Shown in pieces: positions 35,269 to 44,621 of a stretch of 64,000 nucleotides of DNA. Below the pieces are notes generated by a model that was not told the origin of the DNA, made no database searches, and was given only the letters and a program-made list of their open reading frames with translations. The stretch is taken from contig CAZQHK010000001.1 of assembly GCA_964593455.1 (NCBI GenBank), forward strand, positions 62,001 through 126,000, given 5' to 3'. Both the position numbers and the translations under genes were made by a program. The DNA comes from CAZQHK01 sp964593455 (GTDB lineage Bacteria > Muiribacteriota > CAYSPT01). How positions within the stretch are numbered: position 1 is the first letter of the stretch; every line of letters begins with the position of its first letter.

Positions 35269-36450
35269 ATGGAAGTTTCGGAATTTGAGGAATCATTTTT
35301 CATAGACAAAAGCCCTGTTCTTGAAGCTAATTTCAACCCTTACTACCTGCCGGTCCAGAGTGGTCTCGGCAGTCGGGTCACCATCGCCGATCACCAGGTA
35401 ATATCGTTGGGTTCGAACGATTACCTCGGGCTGGCCAGTAATGAGCTGTTGAAAGAGAAAGCGCATGAAGCGCTGGATAAGTACGGGGTTAGTATGTGCG
35501 GTACGGCTATCGTCGTCGGTCAGACCGACCTGAATCGCGAACTGGAGATCAAGAGCGCAGCTCTGGTCAAACAGGAGGACGCACTGGTGTACCCGTCGTG
35601 TTTCCAGGCCAACACCGGTGTGTTCCAGATGTTGTGTAAAGACGATGATATCGTCCTGGCCGACAAGGGAGCTCATTCATCGCTCTTGAACGGTGTTTTC
35701 TTGAGTAAAGCCAGGTTCCGGTTGTTCAGGCACAATGATGTGAAGCATCTCAGAAAACTCCTGGAACAATCAACGGGACACCGGATGCGTTTCATCGTCA
35801 TGGACGGGCTCTACAGCACCCTGGGGGATTATCCTCCTCTGGACGAGATTTGCGCGTTGGCGAAAGAGTTTGATGCCTATACAATCCTGGATGACGCCCA
35901 TGGTATTGGGGTACTGGGGCGCAAAGGACGCGGGGTGCTGGAACTTTTTGACGCTTATGAAGACATCGACATGGTTACCGGATCTTACGGGAAAGCGCTG
36001 GGTTGCGCCGGTGGTTTTATCGCCGGTAAATATAGGATTACCGACTATTTCAGGTATCGAAACCCCATGTACATCTATTCCACGGCCCTGGCTCCGGTTC
36101 TCTCCGCTGCCTGCCTGGCTGCTATCGATCTCAGTATGAATCATCCGGAGTGGCGGGAACGGATATGGGCTTATAAGGACCGGCTGGTTAATGCCCTGGA
36201 AAAGCTTGGATACCGTTTGACGCCTTCACAGGCTCCGCTGTTTTCGGTGTTATTCAACAGCACCGCGGAGACCTTCACGGCTGCCCGGATATTGTTTGAG
36301 AAAGGGGTTTACGGTACTCCTTTCGTTCATCCCAGTGTTCCCCGGCGCTCACCGAGAATACGGTTGATTCCGCACGCCGGTTTGACCGGGGAAGATATCG
36401 ATCGTGTGATTGAAATCTTTAGCGAAACCAGGAAAGAGTTAAACCGGTAA
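35269..36450 (+). CDS. Alpha-oxoamine synthase (AONS/KBL/serine palmitoyltransferase family)
   Basis: PLP enzyme that condenses an amino acid with an acyl thioester and releases CO2. 393 residues. SLGSNDYLGLA, VMDGLYSTLGDYPPL, LDDAHGIGVLG and GSYGKALG (PLP lysine) are all present. The YSTLGD form is closer to bacterial serine palmitoyltransferase than to biotin-pathway AONS (FSMDGD), but family members cannot be told apart safely by eye. No biotin or heme genes are nearby. The neighbours are a lipid kinase, an SDR and a UbiA enzyme, which favours synthesis of a long-chain aminolipid base. It lies 53 bases after the flavoprotein gene. Confidence 0.88.
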   Translation: MEVSEFEESFFIDKSPVLEANFNPYYLPVQSGLGSRVTIADHQVISLGSNDYLGLASNELLKEKAHEALDKYGVSMCGTAIVVGQTDLNRELEIKSAALVKQEDALVYPSCFQANTGVFQMLCKDDDIVLADKGAHSSLLNGVFLSKARFRLFRHNDVKHLRKLLEQSTGHRMRFIVMDGLYSTLGDYPPLDEICALAKEFDAYTILDDAHGIGVLGRKGRGVLELFDAYEDIDMVTGSYGKALGCAGGFIAGKYRITDYFRYRNPMYIYSTALAPVLSAACLAAIDLSMNHPEWRERIWAYKDRLVNALEKLGYRLTPSQAPLFSVLFNSTAETFTAARILFEKGVYGTPFVHPSVPRRSPRIRLIPHAGLTGEDIDRVIEIFSETRKELNR

Positions 36451-36486
36451 GTGCCGGAAGTAAGCTGAAGTTAAGGAGGAAAGAAG

Positions 36487-37395
36487 ATGAAAATGCGTTA
36501 TATATTGACCTTCGCTTTGTTGGTGATACTGCTTACCCGGCCGGGGATCGCCCAGGATGTGGCCGGAACCGCTGATCTGGATGACATGATTGAACAATAC
36601 CGTCAGGAAGTCATAAAGGTCATCTCTGATAATGGGCTGACAAAAGATGAGTACACCGGCTTGAAAGAGGATATCTCCGGCATTGTTAAACAAAACGGCA
36701 TAAACGGAGAACAACTCGTATCAGTGATCCAGGCCACCACCAACGGATTTGCCCAGATTGACGCCGCTTCGAAAGAGATCGATCGGATAAACAGCGCGCT
36801 CCAGAAGATATTGTCGCACACCGGCCGGGAGATGCAAACGGCTTTGAAAGAAGCCGATGCGGCTACCCAGGATGGGCTCAAGTTGGGTCTCAAAGCGGCA
36901 AAATACTCGCTGAGTACTGCCCGGAAAGCCATGAAAGCCGCGCAAGAAGCGGGCCGGGATGCCGCAAAAGCCGGTTTGGAGGCGGCCAACAAAGCCACCC
37001 GGAGAGCTTTACAGGCAGCCCAGGAGGCGACCAGGGCGGGGCTCGAGGCGGCCAACAAGGCTACCGGAAAAGCGCTTCAAACCGCGCAAGATGCGGTTCA
37101 GACTGGTCTGGAAGCCGGAGGGCAAGGAGCTGAGGCCGGACTCCAGGCTGCTCAGCAGGCGGTCGACGAGGCCATGGATGCGGCCCAGCAAGCAACGGAT
37201 GAAGGTCTTAAAGCCGGGCAGCAGGCCATTGATGAGGCCATGGATGGTGTCAACGAGGCCATGGACGACATAAATGATTCCTCTGATTACCTCGATGGTG
37301 TGGGTGATGACCTGGACGATGCCTCGGACTACCTTGATGACGTTGGCGGTGACATAGACGATGCAACGGACTACGATGTAGATACGGATTACTGA
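36487..37395 (+). CDS. Secreted Ala-rich amphipathic repeat protein with Asp-rich tail
   Basis: 302 residues with a signal peptide (cut near GIAQ-D). Residues 20-120 are helical and contain a motif near KDEYTGLKEDISGIVKQNG. Residues about 130-260 are degenerate 11-residue repeats of the type A-x-E-A-x-x-A-G-L-E-A-A-N-K-A-T, which form long amphipathic helices. The tail is a run of YLD-x(4-7)-DD units, strongly acidic and able to bind divalent cations. AAGGAGG is placed well before the ATG. No family is recognised; a lipid-binding or membrane-coating role would suit the neighbours and the amphipathic helix, but this is inference. It sits 36 bases after the synthase. Confidence 0.75.
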   Translation: MKMRYILTFALLVILLTRPGIAQDVAGTADLDDMIEQYRQEVIKVISDNGLTKDEYTGLKEDISGIVKQNGINGEQLVSVIQATTNGFAQIDAASKEIDRINSALQKILSHTGREMQTALKEADAATQDGLKLGLKAAKYSLSTARKAMKAAQEAGRDAAKAGLEAANKATRRALQAAQEATRAGLEAANKATGKALQTAQDAVQTGLEAGGQGAEAGLQAAQQAVDEAMDAAQQATDEGLKAGQQAIDEAMDGVNEAMDDINDSSDYLDGVGDDLDDASDYLDDVGGDIDDATDYDVDTDY

Positions 37396-37432
37396 GTGCT
37401 CCTATGTATCGAAACGAATCGCTGAACCAGAC

Positions 37433-38452
37433 ATGAAATTGTTTCTGGTCTTGAATCCCACTGCTCAAAGCGGCCGCGCAAAGCGGACCTGGAGCACCAT
37501 ATTTTCGTGTTTACGCGAAACCGGCACCTCCTTCAACTACCGGATTACCGAACAGCCTCTCGATGCTGTTTCGTTTGCCCGTCAGGCGATATCGGCCGGA
37601 TATGATCTGGTGGTTGCCGTAGGTGGGGATGGGACCATATGCGAAGTGGTAACTGGAATCATGAAAGGTCTGGAGGATGCGAGAGTAACGATGGGGGGGG
37701 CTGGAGAGACTGTACCGGCTGTTCGTTTCGGCGTGATCTACACGGGCACCAGCCCTGATTTTAATACGTACCACAAGATACCGCTCGATCCTGTCAAAGC
37801 CGTGGATGTACTGCTTCATGGAACACCTACAGCCATCGATGTGGGCCGGGTTGTGTATTGTTTAAGCGACTTATCCGGGTCCGTGAGTGATCTGGAGCGG
37901 CAGTTCGTGTCCAACCTGGTCCATGACGACGTGGTAACCGAGTACTTTGTAGGCAATGTTAATGTGGGGATAGGCCCGATGGTGGCCAGAAAAGCCAACA
38001 CCGGCTACCGCCGCCTGCTTGGCGACCTCCTGGGAACTATGAGCGCCGTGGTGGGATCGTTCGCCGTTTACCGCAAGACAGATTTTAAACTCCGTCTTGA
38101 CGGAGGGGACATGGTTTTTGATGAGCTGATCAATCTTACGGTGGGTAAGAATCCTTTCATCGCTTCGGGTATGAAAGTCTTCAGCGATATTAAACCTGAT
38201 GATGGTCGGGTAGCGGTACTGGTGGTTCAAAGGTTTTCCTTTTTACCGTTACTGGCCAACCTGCCACGGCTCTATGGCGGTACATTCCTCGACCATGAAA
38301 ACGTCACGGTAACATATGCTCAAGAAGTAGATATTTTCTATGACCGGGAGCATCCGGAAGTGGAATTCGATGGTGACCCGAAAGGCTTTCTACCGGCCCG
38401 GATAGATCTGATCTCCCGGGGTATGGAGGTGATGATGCCCCATGACCGCTAA
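37433..38452 (+). CDS. Diacylglycerol/ceramide kinase-type lipid kinase
   Basis: 339 residues of the DAGK/LCB5 catalytic family, which phosphorylates lipid alcohols using ATP on the inner-membrane face. LNPTAQSGRAK near the start and VAVGGDGTICEVV near residue 65 form the nucleotide site, and the C-terminal beta domain ends with EVEFDGDPKG, as in YegS-type kinases. The insertion around residue 85 is Gly-rich (MGGAGE), encoded by a run of eight G, a possible slippage site. The stop overlaps the ThiL-like gene by 11 bases. Whether the substrate is diacylglycerol, a sphingoid base or a prenyl alcohol cannot be decided from sequence. Confidence 0.88.
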   Translation: MKLFLVLNPTAQSGRAKRTWSTIFSCLRETGTSFNYRITEQPLDAVSFARQAISAGYDLVVAVGGDGTICEVVTGIMKGLEDARVTMGGAGETVPAVRFGVIYTGTSPDFNTYHKIPLDPVKAVDVLLHGTPTAIDVGRVVYCLSDLSGSVSDLERQFVSNLVHDDVVTEYFVGNVNVGIGPMVARKANTGYRRLLGDLLGTMSAVVGSFAVYRKTDFKLRLDGGDMVFDELINLTVGKNPFIASGMKVFSDIKPDDGRVAVLVVQRFSFLPLLANLPRLYGGTFLDHENVTVTYAQEVDIFYDREHPEVEFDGDPKGFLPARIDLISRGMEVMMPHDR

Positions 38453-39554
38453 GCATGAACTCCCCGGAGAGTTTGAGCTCATCCGGATGATAAACAAAAA
38501 ATTCCACCGGTCTCCAGACCAGGTAAACCAGCCTTTCGAGACCGATGCCGAACTGTTGGCGTGGCGTGGCGGCCTCCTGGCTTTTACCATGGACGAGTTC
38601 TCCGAAGAGGAAGAGTATATCGGTACGATGGACCCCTTCCTGTTGGGTTGGAATATAGCTGTGGGTGTAATCAGCGACCTGTTGGCAGTCGGGGCGGCGC
38701 CGCTTTTTTATTCACACGCATGCGTTTTGTCGAACCGGTTTACCGGTTCCTACAGGGACCGATTTTTCGAAGGAATCAACCGAGCCGTCACCGAAGCCGG
38801 GGCTTATTTAATCGGGGGCGATCTGGGAATCAGCGATGTGTGGCGGTACACGGGTGCCGCTTTCGGTGAGGTGGAACAGTCTCGGGTGAGAAAACGGATT
38901 GGTATTGAACCGACCGACTCCCTGTATGTTACCGGAATGCTTGGGGACGGCAACCGGGCGGCGCTTTTAAATTTTCTCTCCGGGAATGACGGGTGTGCCG
39001 TTCAACAATTTCCTCCTGAATACCGGACCACGCGCTTTGAACTCAGGCTGGCTGAATCGAACCGGATAGGCAGTTATTCCACCGTCTGTATGGATACCAG
39101 TGACGGCCTGATCAGAACCCTGTCCACGCTGACCGGATTGAATCCCTGCGCACTGGTGATTGATCCCGGTCTCATTCCCTATGACCAGATCTCTGTATCG
39201 GTTATGGAAATGCTGGATATGCCTCCCGAAGCCTTGCTTTTCGGTTCCGCCGGCGAATATGAGCTTTTTTTCACGGTCCCGGCGTATGCAGAGGCGGCGT
39301 TGATAGAAGAAAACCGCGGTCGGCTCCAATTACGTAAGATCGGCCGGGCCGTTCCCGGGATGGGACTATATTTCATCAGGTCCGGTCATGATCTCGATTC
39401 CCTGAACGACACAGATACTGACGCGTTCCTGGCCGACGGAAACACCTGTATTTCTCTGGCATCTGTTGATCTCGATCCACGGAAAATGGAGGATACCGGC
39501 CGGTATATCGAAGTATTACTGAAAACAGTCAAAGATCTATTTTATCAGGACTAG
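38442..39554 (+). CDS. ThiL-like protein (AIR-synthase-related ATP-binding family)
   Basis: 370 residues. LLAFTMDEFSEEEEYIG, WNIAVGVISDLLAVGAAP and MDTSDGLIRTLSTL match the metal-ATP and phosphate sites of the PurM/HypE/ThiL/SelD superfamily, with ThiL as closest relative by motif. Thiamine monophosphate kinase activity is the default prediction, but no thiamine genes are present and it is embedded in a lipid-type operon, overlapping the lipid kinase by 11 bases and lying 14 bases before the SDR gene. A phosphotransfer on another substrate is equally likely. N- and C-terminal extensions show no other domain. Confidence 0.75.
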   Translation: MTAKHELPGEFELIRMINKKFHRSPDQVNQPFETDAELLAWRGGLLAFTMDEFSEEEEYIGTMDPFLLGWNIAVGVISDLLAVGAAPLFYSHACVLSNRFTGSYRDRFFEGINRAVTEAGAYLIGGDLGISDVWRYTGAAFGEVEQSRVRKRIGIEPTDSLYVTGMLGDGNRAALLNFLSGNDGCAVQQFPPEYRTTRFELRLAESNRIGSYSTVCMDTSDGLIRTLSTLTGLNPCALVIDPGLIPYDQISVSVMEMLDMPPEALLFGSAGEYELFFTVPAYAEAALIEENRGRLQLRKIGRAVPGMGLYFIRSGHDLDSLNDTDTDAFLADGNTCISLASVDLDPRKMEDTGRYIEVLLKTVKDLFYQD

Positions 39555-39568
39555 AAAGTTAGATTACT

Positions 39569-40609
39569 ATGACGGTGAAAGAACGAGTTTTTGTTACCGG
39601 GGGGACTGGCTTTATCGGTAGCCATCTGGTGCGGAAACTGACCCGTCTCGGACATGAGGTAACCGTCCTGGCCCGGCCCACGAGTTCGCTCCGTTTTCTG
39701 CCAGAGAAACGAGTTACCGTCACCACCGGAGATGTCTGTTCCCCGGACGGTGTTAACCGGGGTATGACGGGATGTTCGGTTGTCTTCCACAATGCTGCTC
39801 TAACCACCGATTGGGGGCAAAAACGAGACTTTTACTCGATCAATATCGGTGGAACCAAGAATGTACTCGAAGCAGCCCGGAAACAGGGCGTGAAACTGGT
39901 AGTACTCACCAGTACCATCGGGGTCATGGGTGAAGAGGATTGCACCGTTTCTAAGCGAGAAGACATCCCGTACCGGCCCCGGATTCCCTACTTTCTCTCG
40001 GGTCTAGTGGAGTCTGGGATGAACCATTATCGGGTCACAAAAACACAGGCGGAGCGTCTCTCCATTGAGTTTTGCCGGGAGCACGGTATCGATCTCGTTG
40101 TTATCCGGCCGGCCTGGGTGTATGGTCCCCGGGAATTTCACGCGGGTCCGTATCTCTTCTGCCGGGCAGTGCTGGAAGGAACGACACTGCTTCCCGGGTG
40201 CCGACACAACCTGTTCCACGTGGTCTATGTCGGGGACCTGGTGGAAAGCATGGTTGCGGCCATGCATAAAAGGCCGGCCGGAGTGAACGTGTACACCGTT
40301 GGGAACGAACCGGTGCCCACCATGGACCGGTTCTGGCGCACGTTCTGCAAATACCTGGAATTGCCGCCCCCGCGCTATCTGCCCAAATGGTTGGTCTACC
40401 CATTGGGTCTGGTGCTCGAGTTTATCTACCTGGCCCTGAAGTTGAAATCTCCCCCTCTGCTCACCCGGGCACGGGTGTATATGTGCTATGCCAGCAATGT
40501 GTACGACATCACCCGGGCGAAACGGGAGCTTGGGTTCGACGGCGGGACAACCCTTGAGGCCGGTGTGGCTAAAACGGTAAGATGGTGGAAGATGAACGGA
40601 TTTTTGTAG
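39569..40609 (+). CDS. Extended-type SDR, NAD-dependent epimerase/dehydratase family
   Basis: 346 residues. FVTGGTGFIGSHL is the NAD(P) loop, VFHNAAL follows strand 4, and the catalytic pair is Y-x3-K in the NHYRVTKTQAE block near residue 155. VVIRPAWVYGP fixes the extended SDR class. Such enzymes oxidise or reduce sugar or sterol-like alcohols; members of this class include the bacterial ceramide reductase CerR and 3-beta-hydroxysteroid dehydrogenase-like proteins. The C-terminal third is rich in aromatic and hydrophobic residues (KWLVYPLGLVLEFIYLALK), which suggests membrane association and a lipid substrate. It lies between the ThiL-like and radical SAM genes. Confidence 0.88.
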   Translation: MTVKERVFVTGGTGFIGSHLVRKLTRLGHEVTVLARPTSSLRFLPEKRVTVTTGDVCSPDGVNRGMTGCSVVFHNAALTTDWGQKRDFYSINIGGTKNVLEAARKQGVKLVVLTSTIGVMGEEDCTVSKREDIPYRPRIPYFLSGLVESGMNHYRVTKTQAERLSIEFCREHGIDLVVIRPAWVYGPREFHAGPYLFCRAVLEGTTLLPGCRHNLFHVVYVGDLVESMVAAMHKRPAGVNVYTVGNEPVPTMDRFWRTFCKYLELPPPRYLPKWLVYPLGLVLEFIYLALKLKSPPLLTRARVYMCYASNVYDITRAKRELGFDGGTTLEAGVAKTVRWWKMNGFL

Positions 40610-40625
40610 AAAAGGAGCGGCTTAT

Positions 40626-41930
40626 ATGACGAGTGATATCAGGCCGACGATATTGAAACCCGTAGAAGGTATCCAGAAGGCGGTTCTAACGGTCAATATT
40701 TTCTTTACCATTTTTATCAAGTACACGAAACTGTTGCTTCGGGGGCGGCTGTCTTTCGGGCTTTACCTGCGTTTTATAAAACGGTTGCTGATCTTCTACT
40801 TCCGTCTTCTGCACAATCGGTGGATCAAGGTCAACGATGTGTACAAGCTCCAGCTCTACCTGCCCGGATTTCCATCGAGAGCGTTCTTCCAGGCCATCGA
40901 GAAATTTCTACGGGAAGGCGACCCCATGCCGATCACCGTCGTCTACTCTATTACCAAAGCCTGCCGGTTCAAGTGCCCGCACTGCTACCAGCGCTTAGAT
41001 AAAGGAAAGGACATGCCTCTTGAACAGTTGATAACCATGGCCCGAGAGATGCAGGATATCGGGGTAGCCATGATGGACATCGAAGGCGGGGAACCGCTCC
41101 TAAAATTCGACCGGCTGATCGAGCTCGTAAGAGCTATCGATGAACGGACAGAGGTATGGGTCAATACCAACGGATTTGGTCTCACGGAAGATATGGCCCG
41201 GCAGATGAAGGAGGCAGGAGTTTTTGGAGTAATGGTTTCAGTCCATAACTCCGATCCCGAGCTGTTTGATACGTTTACGGGGGTCGAAGGTTCTCATGAA
41301 ATGGCTGTCCGGGCCATGAAATTATTTAACCGGGTTGGTATTACGACAGCCATCAATTGTTGTGTTTCCGAAAAACTGGCTACCACGGGTGGAGTGGAAA
41401 ATATCATGGAGATAGCCCGTGATTGCGGTTGCAGTTTTGTCCAGATGATCCACGAGAAATCCGCCGGTAACTGGGTCAAACGTAACGGCCGGTTTACCGG
41501 GATACTGATAGATAAATTGCGGGAATACCATGTCTTATACAATTCTGATTCCCGTTACCGGGATTACCCGTCTCTTTCCGCCCAGGTATTTGAAGAATCG
41601 CAGGAAGTGTTCGGGTGCACCGCCGGGGGGATCGACCGTTTTTACGTCGGTCACACCGGGGAGGTGCAACCCTGCGAGTTTCTGAACGTATCATTCGGAA
41701 ACCTTCAGGAAGAAGGATTCATCCCGGTGTTCAGGAGAATGCAGAAATATTTTCGCACTCCGAGTTTGAACTGGCTGTGCTGCACCGAGTGCCAGACGAT
41801 AGCTAATGAGGCGGAAGCCATGAAGAAGCCGATCTTCCCTCTGCCCCGGGAGATCACCGAGAAACTGGTTGAAAAGTGGGACAAAGGTGAAGAAACTCCT
41901 CTTTACAAGAGTTTCGGATTGTACGAGTGA
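40626..41930 (+). CDS. Membrane-associated radical SAM enzyme with SPASM-like tail
   Basis: 434 residues. An N-terminal extension of about 95 residues is rich in aromatic and basic residues (FFTIFIKYTKLLLRG and FYFRLLHNR) and probably sits on the membrane. KACRFKCPHCYQ is the C-x3-C-x2-C radical SAM cluster, DIEGGEPLL binds SAM, and VNTNGF follows. The tail has C and CxxC groups (GCTAGG, VQPCEF, LCCTEC) for auxiliary iron-sulfur clusters. The reaction is unknown; such enzymes modify peptides, but members with lipid substrates such as HpnH exist. AAAGGAG lies 8 bases before the ATG. Sixteen bases separate it from the SDR gene and 18 from the prenyltransferase gene. Confidence 0.85.
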   Translation: MTSDIRPTILKPVEGIQKAVLTVNIFFTIFIKYTKLLLRGRLSFGLYLRFIKRLLIFYFRLLHNRWIKVNDVYKLQLYLPGFPSRAFFQAIEKFLREGDPMPITVVYSITKACRFKCPHCYQRLDKGKDMPLEQLITMAREMQDIGVAMMDIEGGEPLLKFDRLIELVRAIDERTEVWVNTNGFGLTEDMARQMKEAGVFGVMVSVHNSDPELFDTFTGVEGSHEMAVRAMKLFNRVGITTAINCCVSEKLATTGGVENIMEIARDCGCSFVQMIHEKSAGNWVKRNGRFTGILIDKLREYHVLYNSDSRYRDYPSLSAQVFEESQEVFGCTAGGIDRFYVGHTGEVQPCEFLNVSFGNLQEEGFIPVFRRMQKYFRTPSLNWLCCTECQTIANEAEAMKKPIFPLPREITEKLVEKWDKGEETPLYKSFGLYE

Positions 41931-41948
41931 GTTAGGAGATCAAACGAT

Positions 41949-42959
41949 ATGTCGCAGTTTTTGAAAGCTTACATCAAGTCCATGCGCCTCTACTACTCTT
42001 TTGTTACCGGCATTGCCGGCTGGTTGGGCGTGGCGTTCTACCAGTATATAACCAAGCTGAACGCGGGAGAAACCATCGCCCAGTCAACGATTACCAGGAG
42101 CATCGAGGTGGCCACCCCGGTAGAAAAACAAGGTGTGATTCTCCTCATTCTTTTCCTCAGTTGGGGTATAAATCAGATATTCAATGATTACTGGGGCCTG
42201 GCGGAAGACCGCCTCAACGCTCCCGACCGGCCCATGGTGACCGGCGTTCTCGATCCTAATAAAGCGTTGAGCCTTTCTATTACTCTGATGTTTGGAGCCG
42301 TGTTGATAACCTGGTTCTACCTGGAACCGGTGGCGGTAATCCCCCTGCTGGCCGGAGCGTTTTTGAACTGGGTTTATGAGCACGCCAAGGGATACGGTAT
42401 CCTGGCCAATATCGTGTTCGGGATCATGATTGCCATGTGCACCATATTCGGGTTTTATGCTTCCGGACCCGCCAGGGTGTATTTTACCAAAAGCCGGGTT
42501 AGCGTTCTGGTGTTGGTAGGAGTCATTAACGGGCTGATGACCTTCTTCACGTATTTCAAGGATTACTGGGGCGACCGGGCGGTGGGAAAGAATACAGTGA
42601 TAGTGAAATACGGACTTCGGTTTTCACGGATCATCGGGGTGGTGTCGTCGTTCCTCCCATCGGCGCTTTTCCTGCTGTTTTACTATGGATTTAACTCTAT
42701 CGAGATCGAGTTGAACAAAGTGTTTGTTATTCTGGGAATCCTGACCGTTTTTCTCCAGATATGGACCGGCTACCTTTATTTCCGGAACCCGGTGGGCAAG
42801 ATGACCTACTTTTCTCTGGCCATCAATTTCCGGGCCTGCGCCTGCGGCCAAGCTGCCCTGGTAGCTCTGTTCAACTCCGAGTTGGGGATGCTGCTGTACA
42901 TTTTCGCCTACATCTTCGTTGGGTTTCTGTTCGATTTTCACTCCAACGTGAAAGGGTAG
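41949..42959 (+). CDS. UbiA-family polyprenyltransferase
   Basis: 336 residues with about eight or nine membrane helices. NDYWGLAEDRLNAPDRPMVTG is the first Asp-rich Mg-diphosphate site, and YFKDYWGDRAVGKNT is the second, as in UbiA/MenA/GGGP synthase-type enzymes that move a prenyl chain from a diphosphate to an acceptor. TAGGAG lies about 10 bases before the ATG. It is the last gene of the nine-gene run and ends 6 bases before a convergent gene. Acceptor unknown; no quinone or heme genes are adjacent, so it probably acts on the molecule built by the neighbouring enzymes. Confidence 0.9.
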   Translation: MSQFLKAYIKSMRLYYSFVTGIAGWLGVAFYQYITKLNAGETIAQSTITRSIEVATPVEKQGVILLILFLSWGINQIFNDYWGLAEDRLNAPDRPMVTGVLDPNKALSLSITLMFGAVLITWFYLEPVAVIPLLAGAFLNWVYEHAKGYGILANIVFGIMIAMCTIFGFYASGPARVYFTKSRVSVLVLVGVINGLMTFFTYFKDYWGDRAVGKNTVIVKYGLRFSRIIGVVSSFLPSALFLLFYYGFNSIEIELNKVFVILGILTVFLQIWTGYLYFRNPVGKMTYFSLAINFRACACGQAALVALFNSELGMLLYIFAYIFVGFLFDFHSNVKG

Positions 42960-42965
42960 GTAAGG

Positions 42966-44621
42966 TTAGTCGGATTCTGCTTTTTTAGGTTCCTGTACCG
43001 GTGGCAGTGGTACAGGAAAACTGGTGGTGCGTTGGGTATCCTGACTGGCCAGGCTGATGTCGAGAACCATGTCTTCGGCCTGGGCAAGTTGTTGGGCAGT
43101 AAACATGTCGAGCCGGTAGAACCCGGCCGGCATCGGGTCGGCCATCTTTCTTACATCTGTCCCTCGAAGAACTCCGAGTACAGTTAAGGGACCGTCCGTG
43201 ACGGCCCCCGTGGTGACTTCCATGGTGATCCGTGGTAACCCCCGGGAGTTTCGGTTGGAAGTGATCCAGACCAGGAACGGACCGTCTCCTTCCGGCACGC
43301 CGGGCAGCGTTGGAACCGGGAGGGTAGCTGTTGATTCTCCGGTCATCTGATCGTTGAGAATTGTCTCTTTGGCTATCGTTGCTGTGTCTATGGCTTTTTT
43401 GATTTCCAGTCCTGCCGGATGAAAAGGGTAGTCCTCCAGGAACGATGTCAACAGGGTTACTCTTTGGGCTGTATCGGTCTTTAGGGCTTCGAGACACAGA
43501 TCGAGTAACAGGAAAACCTCTGAACGGAACCAGCCGGCGGGGTCCGGCTGGTTGAGCAGGTCCTGCAATATGTTCCGGGCGGTTTCGAAGCGCCCGTCTG
43601 CCATGATCTGCAGGGCTTTTACCAGTCTGGTACCCCGCGACGGGATGGCTAGAATCACGTCGCTGAAAGAGCCGATCGATGGTTCGGAGAACATATTTTT
43701 CGAGTTTTCGAGCAGACCTGTGATGATGTTAATATCCACTTCATGCTCCTGTTTGTTAATTTTTGAGAGCCGTTCATGAATTCCTTTTAGCATCCACAAA
43801 GCCATTCCCCAGCGAGGATCGTCACGATACCGCTCACCTTTGTAAACATTCAGTAGCTTGATAGCTTCGTCCCATCGGCCGAACTCCACCATCAGCCGGG
43901 CTTTGGGTATCCGGTAAGATGAGTTTCGGCGGAGGGTGGTGTCCGAAGCCAGGGCTCGTTCGAACCAGGCTGCAGCCACCCGGTACCGGTGGAGCGACCG
44001 GTAGACATCCGCTTCCAGAAGCAGCACCTCGAGCGCGGTCACCGGCCGGCCGCCGATTAAGAATGAACTGGCAAAATCCGGCTTTGTCAATCGCACTTTC
44101 CGGAACAATCTGAGGGCCTGCGTCCGGTGAGCGGTGGCCGCTTCATCTTCCGGGGTCAATTCCCCTAACAGGCGTTCGGTGAGACCCCGTATACAGGCAT
44201 TGTCCAGGCTGTCCGGATCGGCTTCTTCCAACTTCACCAGGAGTTTTTGGGCTTCCGTGATCCGGTCTAGCCGCCGCGCCGCTTTGTTGTCGGTCAGTTT
44301 TTCGAAGCTCTCCAGGCGGGCTTTGAGGTACAGGGTGAGGGCTATGTAGCGCCGGAGACCAATCTTGAGTGCGCGGCTATCGGTTTTCTTCTCCAGGCCC
44401 TGCAGGAGACGCATGTGTTCGTCCAATGATTTTTTTGAGTAGGCGGTAGTTTCTTCGTGAAAGGTCAGCCTGAGGCGGTAAAACTCCTGGTCCGGGGTGA
44501 AGTTCACCACTGCTCCGCCGCTCCCGCTTTCCCCCAGGCAGCCGCCCAGAAGACAGAGAGCGCCAACGGCTAAAATAACTCCCGGAATAAAAACAGCCCT
44601 CCGTTTAAGACTCACACTCAC
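42966..44621 (-). CDS. Lipoprotein with TPR-like helical repeats
   Basis: 551 residues from the GTG at 44621, with AGGAGG 9 bases upstream; the longer ORF is rejected. A signal sequence ends in the lipobox LLGGC, so it is lipid-anchored. Residues about 50-400 form a chain of helix pairs (RLDRITEAQKLLVKLEEADP, ASDTTLRRNSSYRIPKA), in TPR style, and the last 110 are beta-rich with a Pro-rich end. No family is recognised. It converges with the UbiA gene and lies 168 bases after the zinc-ribbon DnaB-like gene on the same strand. A role in envelope assembly is plausible only from its location. Confidence 0.7.
   Translation of the reverse strand: MSVSLKRRAVFIPGVILAVGALCLLGGCLGESGSGGAVVNFTPDQEFYRLRLTFHEETTAYSKKSLDEHMRLLQGLEKKTDSRALKIGLRRYIALTLYLKARLESFEKLTDNKAARRLDRITEAQKLLVKLEEADPDSLDNACIRGLTERLLGELTPEDEAATAHRTQALRLFRKVRLTKPDFASSFLIGGRPVTALEVLLLEADVYRSLHRYRVAAAWFERALASDTTLRRNSSYRIPKARLMVEFGRWDEAIKLLNVYKGERYRDDPRWGMALWMLKGIHERLSKINKQEHEVDINIITGLLENSKNMFSEPSIGSFSDVILAIPSRGTRLVKALQIMADGRFETARNILQDLLNQPDPAGWFRSEVFLLLDLCLEALKTDTAQRVTLLTSFLEDYPFHPAGLEIKKAIDTATIAKETILNDQMTGESTATLPVPTLPGVPEGDGPFLVWITSNRNSRGLPRITMEVTTGAVTDGPLTVLGVLRGTDVRKMADPMPAGFYRLDMFTAQQLAQAEDMVLDISLASQDTQRTTSFPVPLPPVQEPKKAESD

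Noticed and set aside
37694..37703. Run of eight G inside the lipid kinase gene
   Set aside because: The frame is intact and the same kind of run occurs in other genes here; noted only as a possible slippage point.
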